Shown piece after piece: positions 9,866-21,048 of a stretch of DNA of 64,000 nucleotides. How positions within the stretch are numbered: the stretch's first letter is position 1; the number at the start of each line of letters is the position of its first letter. Origin of the DNA: Silene latifolia (lineage: Eukaryota > Streptophyta > Magnoliopsida > Caryophyllales > Caryophyllaceae); NCBI RefSeq assembly GCF_048544455.1, contig NC_133532.1, positions 83,097,156 to 83,161,155 on the forward strand, written 5' to 3'. The notes under the pieces were generated by a model. It searched no databases, was not told where the DNA came from, and saw only the letters and a program-made list of their open reading frames with translations. Made by a program: the position numbers and the translations under genes.

Positions 9866-10026
9866 CCGAGCCGATTGCTCTGAAGACGCCCGTCCCTCAC
9901 CCACAATCCGAGCGTCTTCCTCAGCTGGACGCTCGGGCAAAACCTCCACAAGACGCCCGTCTTCCCCCTCTGGACGCCCGTCCAGGAACGCCCAAATCCG
10001 CCCGTTCCGTGCCAAAAACGCCCGGA
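9866..10026. repeat. CGNNCGTC word array in 5' LTR of C (8 words)
   Basis: Words alternate between AATCCGAGCGTC-like and AGACGCCCGTC-like forms, sharing the core CGNNCG. Core starts are 9867, 9887, 9909, 9930, 9954, 9975, 9999 and 10019, with steps of 20, 22, 21, 24, 21, 24 and 20 bp. The same array sits in the 3' LTR at about 23864-24023. Confidence 0.82.
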
Positions 10027-10193
10027 TTCCCATACAGTACTTTCGTCTTCTACAAACTTCAAGGAAGGATGCGCATCCTTTTCTAAGAACGGTGAAAAAA
10101 AGACCGGAGTCTCCCTAGAGACCGGCGATTCCTCAAGGACTTAATCGTCATTTAAGCCCTTAGTAAACCCTAATTTATGTAACTAATCCCCAC

Positions 10194-10201
10194 TATAAAT
10201 A
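10194..10201 (+). promoter_or_regulatory. TATA box in 5' LTR of C
   Basis: TATAAATA, about 680 bp into the LTR, followed by the expected transcribed region. Conserved at 24191 in the 3' LTR. Confidence 0.6.
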
Positions 10202-11299
10202 CCCCATTAGTCTAATTAGAAGAGCATGTTCTTCTTAGCAATCTTTAGAGTAGTTAATATCAATCAAATCTCTCTTTAATCTTATAATCAACATTTAATC
10301 AAGTTTTAATACAAGTTTTATTTCCTTAATCTCTCTCTTGTTCATCCTTTATTTTGGGTAATTGAAGATTATTTGGGTTATTATTGGGAGATTGACAACC
10401 TTCCAATCAAGCATCAAGTACTTCTTTTATTCTTTGCTTTATTATTGGAATCATTAGTAGGTATAATTCTCTTAATCCCTTTTTAAATTATTGTTAATTA
10501 TCTTCATTTATTCATCATGTTTCACTTTGTTGGTATGATTGACAACCTTGCTAGCATGTTCAACATGATAATGAGTGAGTAGTTTCCTTAGCTAGGGTTA
10601 ATGGGTAATTAGGGGAAACAAACATGGGGAATGATTCATGCCTAAATTAATATGTTTTTATAGTTTATTTGCTTGCTTGTTGTGATCTCAACTCATGCAC
10701 ATGTTATTTTTGATGAAATGCGAGCCTATGAATCCTTGCATTTTTTACCCATCACCTATCTTTTCAATGAGACTTGTAAGACATAAACCAACTCGAGTCT
10801 CATTAGACCATGCATGTAGTTGAGTAGGTAAGACTAAGTCGACTTGTAGGTGTTGTACAATCTAATCGATTCGGCTCCGGGACCCAAACTTTCCTAGGAT
10901 TGTAAGATATAAACCAACTCGATCCATCACAACAATAATTGCTTGCTTATAATTTGAGAATATGTTTGTATGATCAATTCCCATGAATCCCCTATGACCC
11001 CATGACACCCTAGTGCTTTTTATCAATTGTTTACATCCCTTTCAATTCATCTTGCTTGTTTACTTTTATTTCTATTTAGTTTAGTGATCTTCTACTTCAA
11101 ACTCCAATTGTGACACCCTTAGACACCACTAGTTGCAATAGAAATTCTCATCTCAATTCCCGTCCCTTGGGATCCGACCTTTACTTGCCTCTTTACTAAT
11201 TGTAGAGTTGTTTGTGAAGTTATAAATTGTGTTTTGGTCTAGGTGCTCCTAACGACAAGTACTTGAAACTAAACCCTCACGAGGGATCACGACCAAAAA

Positions 11300-11317
11300 T
11301 GGAGCCGTTGCCGGGGA
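11300..11317 (+). other. Primer binding site of C, tRNA-Asp variant
   Basis: TGGAGCCGTTGCCGGGGA, one base different from the tRNA-Asp site of A, G and H, 5 bp after the LTR end. Confidence 0.85.
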
Positions 11318-11435
11318 CAGTGTTAACTTGATTTAGATTTTCTTAAATTGTTATTAGTTGTGTCTTTCTTTGCCTTGGGGAAGTAAAACTCCTCAAGGTT
11401 TGTTCTAATTATTTTCGAGTTGTTTGATATTTTGC

Positions 11436-13358
11436 ATGTCTATAAGATCACAAGGTAACTTGTTACCCTTTGATCACGAAATTGAAAGGACTTTGACAAC
11501 CAATATAAGACTTGCTAGGAGAACTTTGAGAGGTATTGGTGAGGTTGTAGATATTCAACCAAACACTATTGAGTTCATCAACCCTTTTGCAAGAGAAGGT
11601 GAGGAGAACCCAACACAAAATCAAACACAAAATCAACCCACAATGCCTAAGTTTTCATCACATTCCGTACCCACCGAGGAGAACCTACCCAATGGTACTC
11701 CCACACCACAACATCTAACCGGAAATTTTATTGCCAAATCCGCATTTATCCAATTAGTCGAAAGAAGCCAATTTGGGGGGATGTCTAGTGAAGACCCTCA
11801 TTCTCATATGGAGACTTTTTGCGACTATTGTGATGCGATTTCTCAAACCGGTGTAACTCAAGACCAAATTCGATGGGTCTTATTTCTTTTTTCTCTAATT
11901 GGCACCGCGAAACAATGGTTGAAAGGCCTTGATAAGGCTACTCTCGGAATTGATTCTTGGAAGAAATTGGCTCTAGCTTTCTACAAAAAGTTCTATCCAC
12001 CGGAAAAGACTAACATGCTAAGAGCTCAAATTACGGGCTTTAAGCAAAGAGATGAAGAATCTTTGTATGAAGCTTGGGAGCGATTCAAGGGAATTTGTCG
12101 CTCATGTCCTCACCATGGACTTAGCGAGTGGTTCTTGGTACAACAATTTTGGAACGGTCTTTATGAAGAGTCAAGAAACATTCTCAACATGGGATCAAAT
12201 GGAATGTTCACCGAAGTTGATGACAATCAAACTTGGAACAAGATTGAGGAAATAGCGGTCCATAACCCACAATATAGTAGACCTCGCAAGGCTACTAGAG
12301 GAGGAAAGCATGAAGTGGACTTCATTACTCAATTGGGTGCTCAACTTAGTGCTCACATTGATACCATCAATTTGAAGTTTGAAAAAGCTATGACTAGACT
12401 TGAAGAAGCCTCAAAATCACCAAAGCATCATGTTAATGCCATGATGGTATCTTCATCAATCCCAAGTGGGATATGTGAGAATTGTGGAACTTTGGGACAT
12501 GACCAAAGTGAATGTAGGGGAAAAAATGAACAAGTGAATGCTTTCCAAGCATACAAGAGTGGTACCCCTTATTCAAACTATTACAATGAAAACACTAAAT
12601 TCCATCCAAATCTCTCATACAAAAGCCAAAATGTTCAAAACCCTCAACCAACATACACCCCACCTCCCATGAGAAACCAAAATCAAAGACCCTTTTACAA
12701 CCAAAACCAAGGTTACCAAAATCAAACTCCATACAATCAACAAAATGACCAAGGTTTTAATGTTCAAAAAGCGGTCCTCCAAATGCAAAAGAATCAACAA
12801 GAGTTTTTCACTCAAATGCAAAAGGATAGTCAAGCAAAGGGAATCACCATCAATAACATCCTAGCTCACACCAAAATGTTGGAAACCCAATTGACTCAAC
12901 TAGCATCTTCGAGCTCACAAAGACAAAAGGGGCAATTACCACCTCAAAGTAATCCCCCAAGACATGAAACTGTTAGTGCCATTCACTTGAGAAGTGGTAC
13001 AAGGTATGAAGCACCGAAGAAGCAAGTTGAGGATGAAGTTGTGGAAGCTAGTGATAAAGAAGAAATTGTGCAAAACTCCAAGGATGGAGAACCATCAAAA
13101 GAAGAAATTTCAAATAAAAATGAAGACAAGGTCAAGGAGAAGGAGCCCATTGTGATTAGACTTCCTTTTCCGAGTCGTCAAGCCAAGCCCAAATTTGATG
13201 ACCAACTTGGAAAATTTATGGAAATTGTGAAGAATTTGGAAGTCTCAATTCCTTTCACGGAATTAATCAATCACGTGCCGGCCTATGCAAAATACATGAA
13301 AGACATCCTCACAAATAAGAAGTCGATCCGGAAGCTTGAGACCTATCGCCTTCACTAA
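11436..13358 (+). CDS. gag: Athila-like gag of element C
   Basis: Structural capsid-nucleocapsid protein, start chosen at the ATG at 11436 (MSIRSQGNLLPF), which matches the gag start of element H (MRRSQGGELLP). Residues about 100-260 form the gag core, with FGGMSSEDPHSHMETFCDYC, TAKQWLKGLDKATLGIDSW and FYKKFYPPEKTNMLRAQI. One CCHC knuckle CENCGTLGHDQSEC lies near residue 345, followed by a Gln/Asn-rich linker and the PFPSRQAKPKFDDQLGKF box that leads to the protease. The frame is open for 641 codons and then ends because of a single extra base at about 13341, which separates it from the protease. Unusually long and well kept for a non-autonomous element. Confidence 0.85.
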   Translation: MSIRSQGNLLPFDHEIERTLTTNIRLARRTLRGIGEVVDIQPNTIEFINPFAREGEENPTQNQTQNQPTMPKFSSHSVPTEENLPNGTPTPQHLTGNFIAKSAFIQLVERSQFGGMSSEDPHSHMETFCDYCDAISQTGVTQDQIRWVLFLFSLIGTAKQWLKGLDKATLGIDSWKKLALAFYKKFYPPEKTNMLRAQITGFKQRDEESLYEAWERFKGICRSCPHHGLSEWFLVQQFWNGLYEESRNILNMGSNGMFTEVDDNQTWNKIEEIAVHNPQYSRPRKATRGGKHEVDFITQLGAQLSAHIDTINLKFEKAMTRLEEASKSPKHHVNAMMVSSSIPSGICENCGTLGHDQSECRGKNEQVNAFQAYKSGTPYSNYYNENTKFHPNLSYKSQNVQNPQPTYTPPPMRNQNQRPFYNQNQGYQNQTPYNQQNDQGFNVQKAVLQMQKNQQEFFTQMQKDSQAKGITINNILAHTKMLETQLTQLASSSSQRQKGQLPPQSNPPRHETVSAIHLRSGTRYEAPKKQVEDEVVEASDKEEIVQNSKDGEPSKEEISNKNEDKVKEKEPIVIRLPFPSRQAKPKFDDQLGKFMEIVKNLEVSIPFTELINHVPAYAKYMKDILTNKKSIRKLETYRLH

Positions 13359-14247
13359 GGTGAGTAGTGCAATACTTCAAGGGAGTTCACCTCCAAAACT
13401 TAAAGATCCGGGAAGCTTCTCAATACCGTTTACCATTGGAGACACCACGATCAACAAAGCCTTATGTGATCTAGGGGCTAGTGTGAGTGTTATGCCGTAC
13501 TCGATGAGTAAAAGGTTAGGGATGGGGGAGCTTAAATGCACCAATATTACACTCCAAATGGCTGATAGATCGACGAAGACACCATTAGGGATATGGGAAG
13601 ATATTCCCGTAAGAGTTGGGAAATTTTTCATCCCGGTGGACTTTGTCATTGTTGACATGGAAGAAGACTCCAACACTCCAATCATTCTAGGAAGACCTTT
13701 CTTACACACCGCGGGTGCGGTGATTAATGTAAAGCATGGAGAGCTCACTTTAGAAGTGGGAGATAAGAGCATAACTTTCAATCTTGACAAGACCATGAGA
13801 GCTCCCCATTTGCATGAACCATGTTTTATGGTTGATCATTATAGCCGGAAGGATGATAGGAAGAAGTCGGAATTCCAATGGAAGAAGAAAATTGATGATG
13901 CTCCATTCAAAGAGCAAGTGAATTGTAACAAAGAGAGCTTAAAAAGCTCACCAAAGTCAAGCAATGAAGTTGATGGCCTCATTGACCAAGACAAGAAAGT
14001 GGGAGAGTTGTCTCTATCAACTCAAGAGATCTTTAGTGATCAAGTAGATGAAGTTTGTGGTCTTTGGGACGATAAGTTTGACGGGATTTTCAATCCCTAT
14101 ATTGGTAATTCTATCGATAAAGACCGACATGAAGGACAACAAGGGCAAAGGTCTATTGAAGATCTTTATCATGATAATGAACAAGCTTTTGACTACTTCT
14201 TCAAGGTGTTGAGCAACATCAACAACACCTTGGACATGCCCCCATGA
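13342..14247 (+). CDS. Athila-type aspartic protease domain of element C, ends without pol
   Basis: Continues the gag product in the +1 frame after a single-base insertion near 13341 (13342 is the first base in phase with this frame). The first 170 residues are a retropepsin-like domain with CDLGASVSVMP (the DLGAS variant is usual in Athila), MADRSTKTPLGIWEDIPVRV and the second flap text TPIILGRPFL. After about residue 185 the sequence is Lys/Ser/Asp-rich without motif, and it stops at 14247. No RT follows: the next 210 bp are non-coding up to element D, and what lies beyond D is a word array. Whether the protease works without pol is unknown. Confidence 0.8.
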   Translation, partial: PIAFTKVSSAILQGSSPPKLKDPGSFSIPFTIGDTTINKALCDLGASVSVMPYSMSKRLGMGELKCTNITLQMADRSTKTPLGIWEDIPVRVGKFFIPVDFVIVDMEEDSNTPIILGRPFLHTAGAVINVKHGELTLEVGDKSITFNLDKTMRAPHLHEPCFMVDHYSRKDDRKKSEFQWKKKIDDAPFKEQVNCNKESLKSSPKSSNEVDGLIDQDKKVGELSLSTQEIFSDQVDEVCGLWDDKFDGIFNPYIGNSIDKDRHEGQQGQRSIEDLYHDNEQAFDYFFKVLSNINNTLDMPP

Positions 14248-14458
14248 CATCTCACTAAGGATGAGAGTTTGGTGGAGTCCTCCCTAAACCACCATTTGTA
14301 AATATATCTAACTCCCTAACTCGCATTTTAATTCCTACATTGCATTTTTTTGTCATTTTTGGATTTTTATGCCTTGATCAAGGTAATTATCATTTTTGAG
14401 AGAAGTGAGGGAGGGACTAATGATTTAATTGATGTGTAGTGCTTTAGCTTAGTGTGGG
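14248..14458 (+). other. Non-coding spacer of C before the insertion of D
   Basis: AT-rich; no motif seen. The 5-bp target GTGGG (14454-14458) of element D closes it. Confidence 0.6.
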
Positions 14459-15153
14459 TGATGTGAATACGAATCACCTTGATGAAATAATTCTCGAAAC
14501 AAGCAACCAAGATAACCCGAGTCACCAAGCATCGATCGGTTCGAATAAGAGTCGAGAAAAGTGCATGATCACCTGCCAATGGGACGGGTAAAACCGTGTG
14601 GAGCAAGGGATGGACCTCGAAAATGGGCAAGACCAAATGCATGGAATAAGCTCACCTAGTTTTTGTCATAGCCTAGTTTTTACAAAGGTCTTACCTAGTT
14701 TTTGGTTTAGTCTTGCCTAGTTCTTCCACATAGCCTAGAATTCACAAGAAGGCATTAAAGACTAGCCTTAGGCATCAAGGATTTCGGCCTATATAAGGTT
14801 TGTAGTCCTCATTTGTTTATCATCCAAATTTGAAGTAAAAACTTGAGAGTATTCTCTAAAACTTGTCTTGTCTTCTTGTGTTGTTACACGAGTAGTTTGG
14901 CTTAAGAGGTCGAAACGCGATTTCGCACCATGCTTGAACGAGGGACGTGATCCTAAGTTTAAGTCGTATTGTTTGACGAGTATCAAACAATTCACCCATT
15001 GGCGTAGCTATAGGTCTAGCTACGACAAATATCCCTTCCTTTTCATTCAAATCTCGCTACGAATATACGGATTGATCGGGTTGCACCTAGTGCATTCGGA
15101 TCCTTCGTCTATTTGCTAGTACAAGTTAAGACTTCCGCTTGCGATTCACATCA
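14459..15153 (+). repeat. 5' LTR of element D
   Basis: Contains CTAGTTTTT subrepeats (about 14655-14725) and a TATATAAG promoter motif at 14790. Confidence 0.92.
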
Positions 15154-15157
15154 ATTG

Positions 15158-15169
15158 TGGTATCAGAGC
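15158..15169 (+). other. Primer binding site of D, tRNA-Met type
   Basis: TGGTATCAGAGC, complementary to the 3' end of initiator tRNA-Met, 4 bp after the LTR. Confidence 0.93.
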
Positions 15170-15342
15170 TTCGGCTCTTGATTTCCATTAATCGAGACGA
15201 TCCAGGGGTCTTGATTTCTTCACACACAAAAAAAAAAAAAAAAAGGTTACTGTTCACGTCCAGTACTGTTCACGTTACTGTTCATCAGAGAAAAAAAATC
15301 ATTGTTCACGGTACTGTTCATCAAAAAAAAAAAAGAGTCGAT

Positions 15343-16707
15343 ATGGATCCCGATAATCCTAATCTCCTTCAAAGTCTTATAGAAGCACTACAAAATCTTT
15401 CGGAACTTAGCCCACGTGGAACACCACGTCGAGGTGAACAAAGTCGAGAAGAATTCAAAGTAAGTGAACTACCCGAGTTTGTGGGAGGCACGGATCCCGA
15501 GGATTACCTCGAATGGGAGAAGAAAATTGAACGGATGTTTGAGTTCAAGGACCTGGATGACGAGAAGTGTTGCAAGTACGCCATTCTACGACTAAGTCAT
15601 GGAGCCTCCCTATGGTATGAAGGCTTTAAGGTAAAACGTGCCCGGGCAGGAAAGGAAAAGATATCCTCTTGGGAATCTCTCAAAAGGAAGCTACGCAAGA
15701 GATACGTCCCAGCCACGTATAGGCTCACGACGTATTGCAAGATTGCTGAGTTGAATCAAGAGAGGAGCAGTGTCTCAGATTACATAAATGAGTTTGAAAA
15801 TCTTACTTTGATGGGAGGATTAGAGGAAAGTGAAGACTTGAAGATGGCTCGATTCCTTCGTGGACTAAATCGTAACATAGCTAATTCAGTTGAATTACAA
15901 TCTTACGCTGACTTCGATTCCTTGTGTAATCTACGTCTCAAGGTCGAAGCTCAAGGGAAGGCCAAGCTCACCCCAACTCATGGTGAGGGTAGTCGAAGCT
16001 GGAGGAGCGAAGGACAATCAAGGCGAAGTCCGAGTAGTCGTACGGTTGAGACTACACCTAAGACGATTTCCACCCCTGAGTCCGCTCCCAAGATACCCGT
16101 TCCTAAGGAGACAAGTTTATCTAGAGTACGGTGTTTCAAATGCCAAGGATTTGGGCATTTTCAGAATGCGTGCCCAAATAAGAGAAACATTGCACTAAGG
16201 GAAGCTATTGCCGTTCGAGACGAGTTGTATGATGAAGAAGAACGATTGGGTGATGTGTTCAACTTCGAAGAAAGAGAAGAGGAGGAGAACAATAGAGATG
16301 TCGAAACTTATGACGCTCCTAACTATGATTGTGCTTTAGTTCTTCGTGCTTTGCAGACTCAATCCACACCAATTGAGGCAGAACAAAGGAACCAGATTTT
16401 TCACACCAAATGTCAAGTGAAGGACAAGTGGTGTAGCCTAATCATCGATGGAGGGAGTTGTACCAACGTTGCTTCTACAAAGATGGTGGACAAGTTGGGA
16501 TTGGATACCATACCTCATCCCAAACCATATGCGTTACATTGGCTTGATGACGGGAACAAGGTGAAGGTCACCAAACAAGTCAAAGTGGCGTTAACAATGG
16601 GTTCCTATGACGACAATATCTTGTGTGACGTAGTGCCAATGAATGCATGCCACATACTCTTGGGGCGTCCGTGGCAATTCGATCGCAATGCCATACACCG
16701 TGGCTGA
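15343..16707 (+). pseudogene. gag: gag-protease part of the polyprotein of D, ended by TGA
   Basis: The start ATG at 15343 (MDPDNPNLLQ) follows an A-rich leader with repeats of TACTGTTCA. Residues about 40-200 are the gag core (FVGGTDPEDYLEWEKKIERMF, RLSHGASLWYEGF). One CCHC knuckle, CFKCQGFGHFQNAC, lies near residue 265. A protease-like segment follows (SLIIDGGSCTNVAS; ILLGRPWQFDR). The frame is closed by TGA at 16705-16707, but the downstream RT is in the same phase, so this is one polyprotein with a nonsense change that fits CGA to TGA. Confidence 0.88.
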
Positions 16708-18219
16708 AGCAACGAATATGAATTGGTTGACAAGGGTAAGAAGCTTGTCCTAAGACCGATGGCACCTAGTGCTGTCCGTTCTTTGGGCACCCCACAAAGG
16801 AAAACCGCAAGCATGACCATGTTTTCAAGTGAGCAAGAAGTTGGTGAAGTCTTAAAGGAAGGTGGTTGTGTCTATCTTATGGTGGTCGACGAGGCACCAA
16901 AAGTTGGGATCAAGGATGCCCAGCTAGCGGCGCTCTTAAAGGAATTCAAGGACGTTTTCCCTGAAGATTTACCACCGGGATTGCCGCCTATTCGCGGGAT
17001 CGAACATCAAATCGATCTCATTCCTGGAGCTGCGTTACCTAAAAAAGCAGCCTATCGATGCAACCCAACAGAGACCAAGGAGTTGCAGCGCCAAATCGAG
17101 GAGCTAATGGAACGAGGCTATGTTCGTGAAAGCATGAGTCCATGTGCCGTTCCTACTCTTCTTGTCCCGAAAAAGGATGGGAGTTGGCGGATGTGCATCG
17201 ATAGTCGAGCCGTGAACAACATAACTGTCAAGTACTGTTTCCCGATTCCAAGACTTGATGACATGCTTGATGAGTTGCATGGCTCCGAGAACTTTTCTAA
17301 GATCGACCTGAGGAGTGGCTATCATCAGATACGAATGCGGGAAGGTGACGAATGGAAAACTTCATTCAAGACCAAACATGGGTTGTACGAATGGACTGTC
17401 ATGCCATTCGGGTTAACCAACGCTCCGAGTACTTTCTTGCGGCTCATGAACGAGGTACTCAAACCATGCTTGGGAAAATTTGTGGTTGTTTATTTAGATG
17501 ATATCTTGGTTTACAGTCAAAGCAAAGAAGATCACTTCAAACACCTTCGCAAAGTGTTCGAAACTCTCCGAGGACAAAAGCTATATGGAAAGAAGGAGAA
17601 ATGTTCATTCTTGGTCGAGAGTGTCATATTTCTCGGCTATGTGGTTTCTAAAGATGGAGTTTCAGTGGACCAAGCAAAGATCGAGGCCATTAAGTCATGG
17701 CCTACGCCTAAGTCCGTCACAGAGGTTCGGTCTTTCCAAAGACTTGCTTCGTTCTATCGAAGATTCATAAAAGATTTCAGCACCATCACAAGTCCCATCT
17801 CCGAGTGTTTAAAAAAAGGAACATTTGTATGGACCAAGGCTGCTCAAAAGGCTTTCGAGACGATTATCCAACGGCTTTGTGAAGCACCGATACTAGCACT
17901 TCCCGATTTTACTCAACCCTTCGAGGTAGAGTGTGATGCGAGCGGTGTTGGAATTGGAGCTGTGTTGGTCCAAGGAAAGCGACCCATTGCTTATTTTTCC
18001 GAGAAGCTAAGTGGAGCTCGGCTCAAGTATTGCACATATGATAACGATTTCTACGCCATAGTGAGAGCACTCAACCATTGGAGCCACTATCTTCGCCCAA
18101 ATCACTTCATTCTACATTCGGACCATGAATCCTTAAAATACATTAATGGACCGCAGAAGTTGAGCTTAAGACATGCCAAATGGGTTGAATTTATTCAATC
18201 CTTTCATTTCTCTTCGTAA
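16708..18219 (+). pseudogene. pol: Reverse transcriptase and RNase H of element D, ended by TAA
   Basis: In phase with gag. RT motifs in order: [50 protein letters not shown] and the catalytic YLDDILVYS at about 17500. RNase H starts with [15 protein letters not shown], and the Glu and second Asp regions are present ([24 protein letters not shown]). TAA at 18217-18219 cuts the frame a few residues before the VVADALSRR hinge. All catalytic residues I can check are intact, so the stops alone disable it. Confidence 0.9.
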
Positions 18220-19815
18220 TATAAGGATGGCAAAAGCAATGTGGTGGCCGACGCTCTTTCCCGACGCTACTCTTTACTGAACGTGCTTGATGTTTGCCTA
18301 CTTGGATTCGAGACCTTGAAAGATTACTACGAAACTGATCCCGACTTTGGTGAAATGTTTAGGATATGCCAAACAGGACCCCGAGGCGAGTTCATAACTC
18401 AAGATGGATTTCTTTTCAAAGGAAATCAGCTGTGTGTACCTAAGCATCAAGTCAAGGAGTTATTGGTACGAGAAGCTCATGGGGGAGGACTTGGTGGACA
18501 TTTTGGTGTCACTAAGACTATGGAGGTCCTTAAAGAGCATGTCTATTGGCCTCGAATGCTGAAAGACGTGCAAGATGTGATTCGTAAGTGTGTCACTTGT
18601 CACGTTGCAAAGAGTACCTTCAAGCCAGGGGAGTACACGCCCTTACCTATCCCTAACCGACCATGGGAAGACGTGTCCATGGACTTTATTGTTGCTCTAC
18701 CACGAACCCAAAGGGGTAAGGACGCGATCATGGTTGTAGTGGATCGATTTTCCAAGATGGCCCATTTTATTGCATGTCACAAGACAGATGACGCTAACAA
18801 CGTGGCCGACTTGTACTTTCGAGAAATACTTCGCCTTCATGGAGTCCCAAGGACGATAGTCTCCGATCGTGACTCAAGGTTCTTGAGCTATTTTTGGAAC
18901 ACTCTGTGGAAGAAGGTGGGTACCAAACTGTTATTTAGTACCTCTCACCATCCTCAAACCGATGGTCAAACGGAAGTGACAAACCGCACTCTTGGGGTAT
19001 TACTACGTGGCCTCGTGTACAAGACTCAGAAGGATTGGGATCTAATACTCGCTCATGCCGAGTTTGCCTACAACAGGTCTCCATCATACGCAACGAAGCA
19101 CTCTCCTTTTGAGATCGTGTATGGCATAAATCCCTACCTACCACTCGATCTCATTCCCTTACCCGAGGGCGAGCTAGTCCACAAAAGCGCGGAAGAAAAG
19201 GTAAAATCCATGATTAAACTACATGAGCAAGTTCGCTCCAGAATTGAGTCCGTCAATGAGGTATACAAACAAAGAGCCAACAAAACCCACCCACCAAGAG
19301 TTTTCAAGGAAGGAGATTTGGTTTGGGTACATCTAAGGAAAGAAAGATTCCCAGGCAAACGAAAGAACAAACTCATGCCACGCGCAGAAGGTCCTTACAA
19401 GGTGATTTCGAAGTATGGAGACAATGCCTACAAGGTCGAACTCCCAGGAGACTACGGTGTCCACGCCACTTTCAATGTGGGTGACCTCTCTCCTTACATC
19501 GAGGATAATGGGATTGCAGAATTGAGGACAATTCCTTTCAAAGGGGGAGGAATTGATGTGAATACGAATCACCTTGATGAAATAATTCTCGAAACAAGCA
19601 ACCAAGACAACCCGAGTCACCAAGCATGGATCGGTTCAAATAAGAGTCGAGAAAAGTGCATGATCACCCGCCAATGGGACGGGTTAAACCGTGTGGAGCA
19701 AGGGATGGACCTCGAAAATGGGCAAGACCAAATGCATGGAATAAGCTCACCTAGTTTTTGTCATAGCCTAGTTTTTACAAAGGTCTTACCTAGTTTTTGG
19801 TTTAGTCTTGCCTAG
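18220..19815 (+). pseudogene. Integrase of element D, reading into the 3' LTR
   Basis: Same phase as RT. It begins with the ADALSRR hinge. The zinc domain has the HHCC pattern (HGGGLGGHFGVTKT...CVTCHVAKS), and the catalytic triad is visible as SMDFIVALP, IVSDRDSRF and TDGQTEVTNRT. The C-terminal part has RFPGKRKNKLMPRAEGPYKV and FNVGDLSPY. No chromodomain follows; instead the frame continues across the purine tract and 87 codons into the 3' LTR before a stop at 19813. The natural end of the protein is therefore encoded by the LTR or the original stop has been lost. Confidence 0.88.
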
Positions 19816-20245
19816 TTCTTCCACATAGCCTATAATTCACAACAAGGCATTAAAGACTAGCCTTGGGCATCAAGGATTTCGGCCTATATAAGGCTTGTAG
19901 TCCTCATTTGTTTATCATCCAAATTTGAAGTAAAAACTTGAGAGTATTCTCTAAAACTTGTCTTGTCTTCTTGTGTTGTTACACGGGTAGTTTGGCTTAG
20001 GTCGAAACGCGATTTCGCACCTTGCTTGAACGAGGGACGTGATCCTAAGTTTAAGTCGGATTGTTTGACGAGTATCAAACAATTCACCCATTGGCGTAGC
20101 TATAGGTCTAGCTACGACAAATATCCCTTCCTTTTCATTCAAATCTCGCTACGAATATACGGATTGATCGGGTTGCACCTTGTGCATTCGGATCCTTCGT
20201 CTATTTGCTAGTACAAGTTAAGACTTCCGCTTGCGATTCACATCA
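19554..20245 (+). repeat. 3' LTR of element D
   Basis: Same ends as the 5' copy, with a 3-bp deletion near 20000. The polyprotein frame runs on 87 codons into it. Confidence 0.92.
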
Positions 20246-20250
20246 GTGGG

Positions 20251-21048
20251 GATAGCAATTTTCTAGGCATTTCATGCCTTAGTAGTTCCCCTACAATGAG
20301 GAACACGGGATTTGAAGAATGAAAAATGACACGGGATATGCAAGTACACGGATAGAACTGAATCCGGGTAAACCAGGGAGAATCCGAGCGTCTTCAAGGG
20401 GAATCCGCTCGTCTTCAGGAAATCCGTGCGTCTTTGTCAAAAGACGCCCGTCCATTTTAACTGAAAATTTGAAATTTTGGGACTGTCGAAGAATCTGAGC
20501 GTCCTGGTAGAGAAGACGCTCGTCCTGAAGAATCCGCTCGTCTTTGCAGAAAGACGCCTGTCTTTTTGCCTGTGCAAAATAAGAAAGCTTGCTGTATAGG
20601 AATCCGCCCGTTTTCAGCAAAATCCGCTCGTCCCGCAGTCAAAGAATCCGAGCGTTTTTGCTGAAAGACGCCCGTCTTTAGGCAAGAATCCTGAACCCAG
20701 AATAGGCAGAATCCGAGCGTCCCGAAGGAAAGACGCTCGTCTTCCCCTGCAGTTTCAAAATTTTCGGGTGTTTTAAATACCCCTCCCACATTCATTTCTT
20801 CATTCATTCATTCAAAACACTACCCATAAACCCCAAAACTCAAAACCCTCATCCTCTCCATCACCAAAACAAGATTTCCTCAACCAAATTCAACAAAATC
20901 AAATCCAAACTTCCTTTTAACAACAACTAATCACTCCTCTTCCAACAAAAATCAAACCAAGCACCAAAATCTGCAACCTTTGAGTCGATTTTTGAAATTA
21001 CAAAGGCAAAGCCTTTCATCTTAAAATCGATTTGGGTATACTTGGAAA
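20251..21048 (+). other. Non-coding part of C after D, with word array
   Basis: Continuation of C after the GTGGG duplication. It holds the word array at 20384-20741 and a C/A-rich leader before the acidic ORF. No gene. Confidence 0.7.
20384..20741. repeat. CGNNCGTC word array inside C (14 words)
   Basis: Core starts: 20385, 20406, 20425, 20445, 20496, 20517, 20535, 20555, 20605, 20625, 20649, 20669, 20714 and 20734. The steps are 21, 19, 20, 51, 21, 18, 20, 50, 20, 24, 20, 45 and 20 bp. Words alternate AATCCG(N2)CGTC and AGACG(N2)CGTC. It resembles the LTR array of C in word and spacing but the spacers differ. Confidence 0.88.

Larger units (their letters stand above)
9516..11295 (+). repeat. 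5' LTR of element C (1780 bp)
   Basis: Starts TGATGTGACC and ends GATCACGACCA. TATA box TATAAATA at 10194-10201. The upstream part carries the CGNNCGTC word array. The U5 region is conserved with the 3' copy. Confidence 0.92.
14459..20245 (+). mobile_element. Element D: complete Ty3/gypsy retrotransposon with two in-frame stops
   Basis: LTRs 14459-15153 (695 bp) and 19554-20245 (692 bp), both with ends TGATGTGAAT...ATTCACATCA, TSD GTGGG (14454-14458 and 20246-20250), tRNA-Met primer site and purine tract AAAGGGGGAGG before the 3' LTR. Full domain order gag-protease-RT-RNase H-integrase in one frame. Hand comparison of the LTRs gives about 13 substitutions and one 3-bp gap (about 1.9%). It sits inside element C, so it is the younger insertion. 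Lineage probably Reina/Galadriel-like, but I see no chromodomain. Confidence 0.93.

Noticed and set aside
9755-10118. ORFs across the LTR array of C, repeated at 23752-24115
   Set aside because: They exist on both strands because the array is CG-rich and nearly symmetric; not conserved as protein between the two LTRs.
18220-19815. Chromodomain at the integrase end of D
   Set aside because: No aromatic cage pattern is seen after FNVGDLSPY; only a short tail before the LTR.
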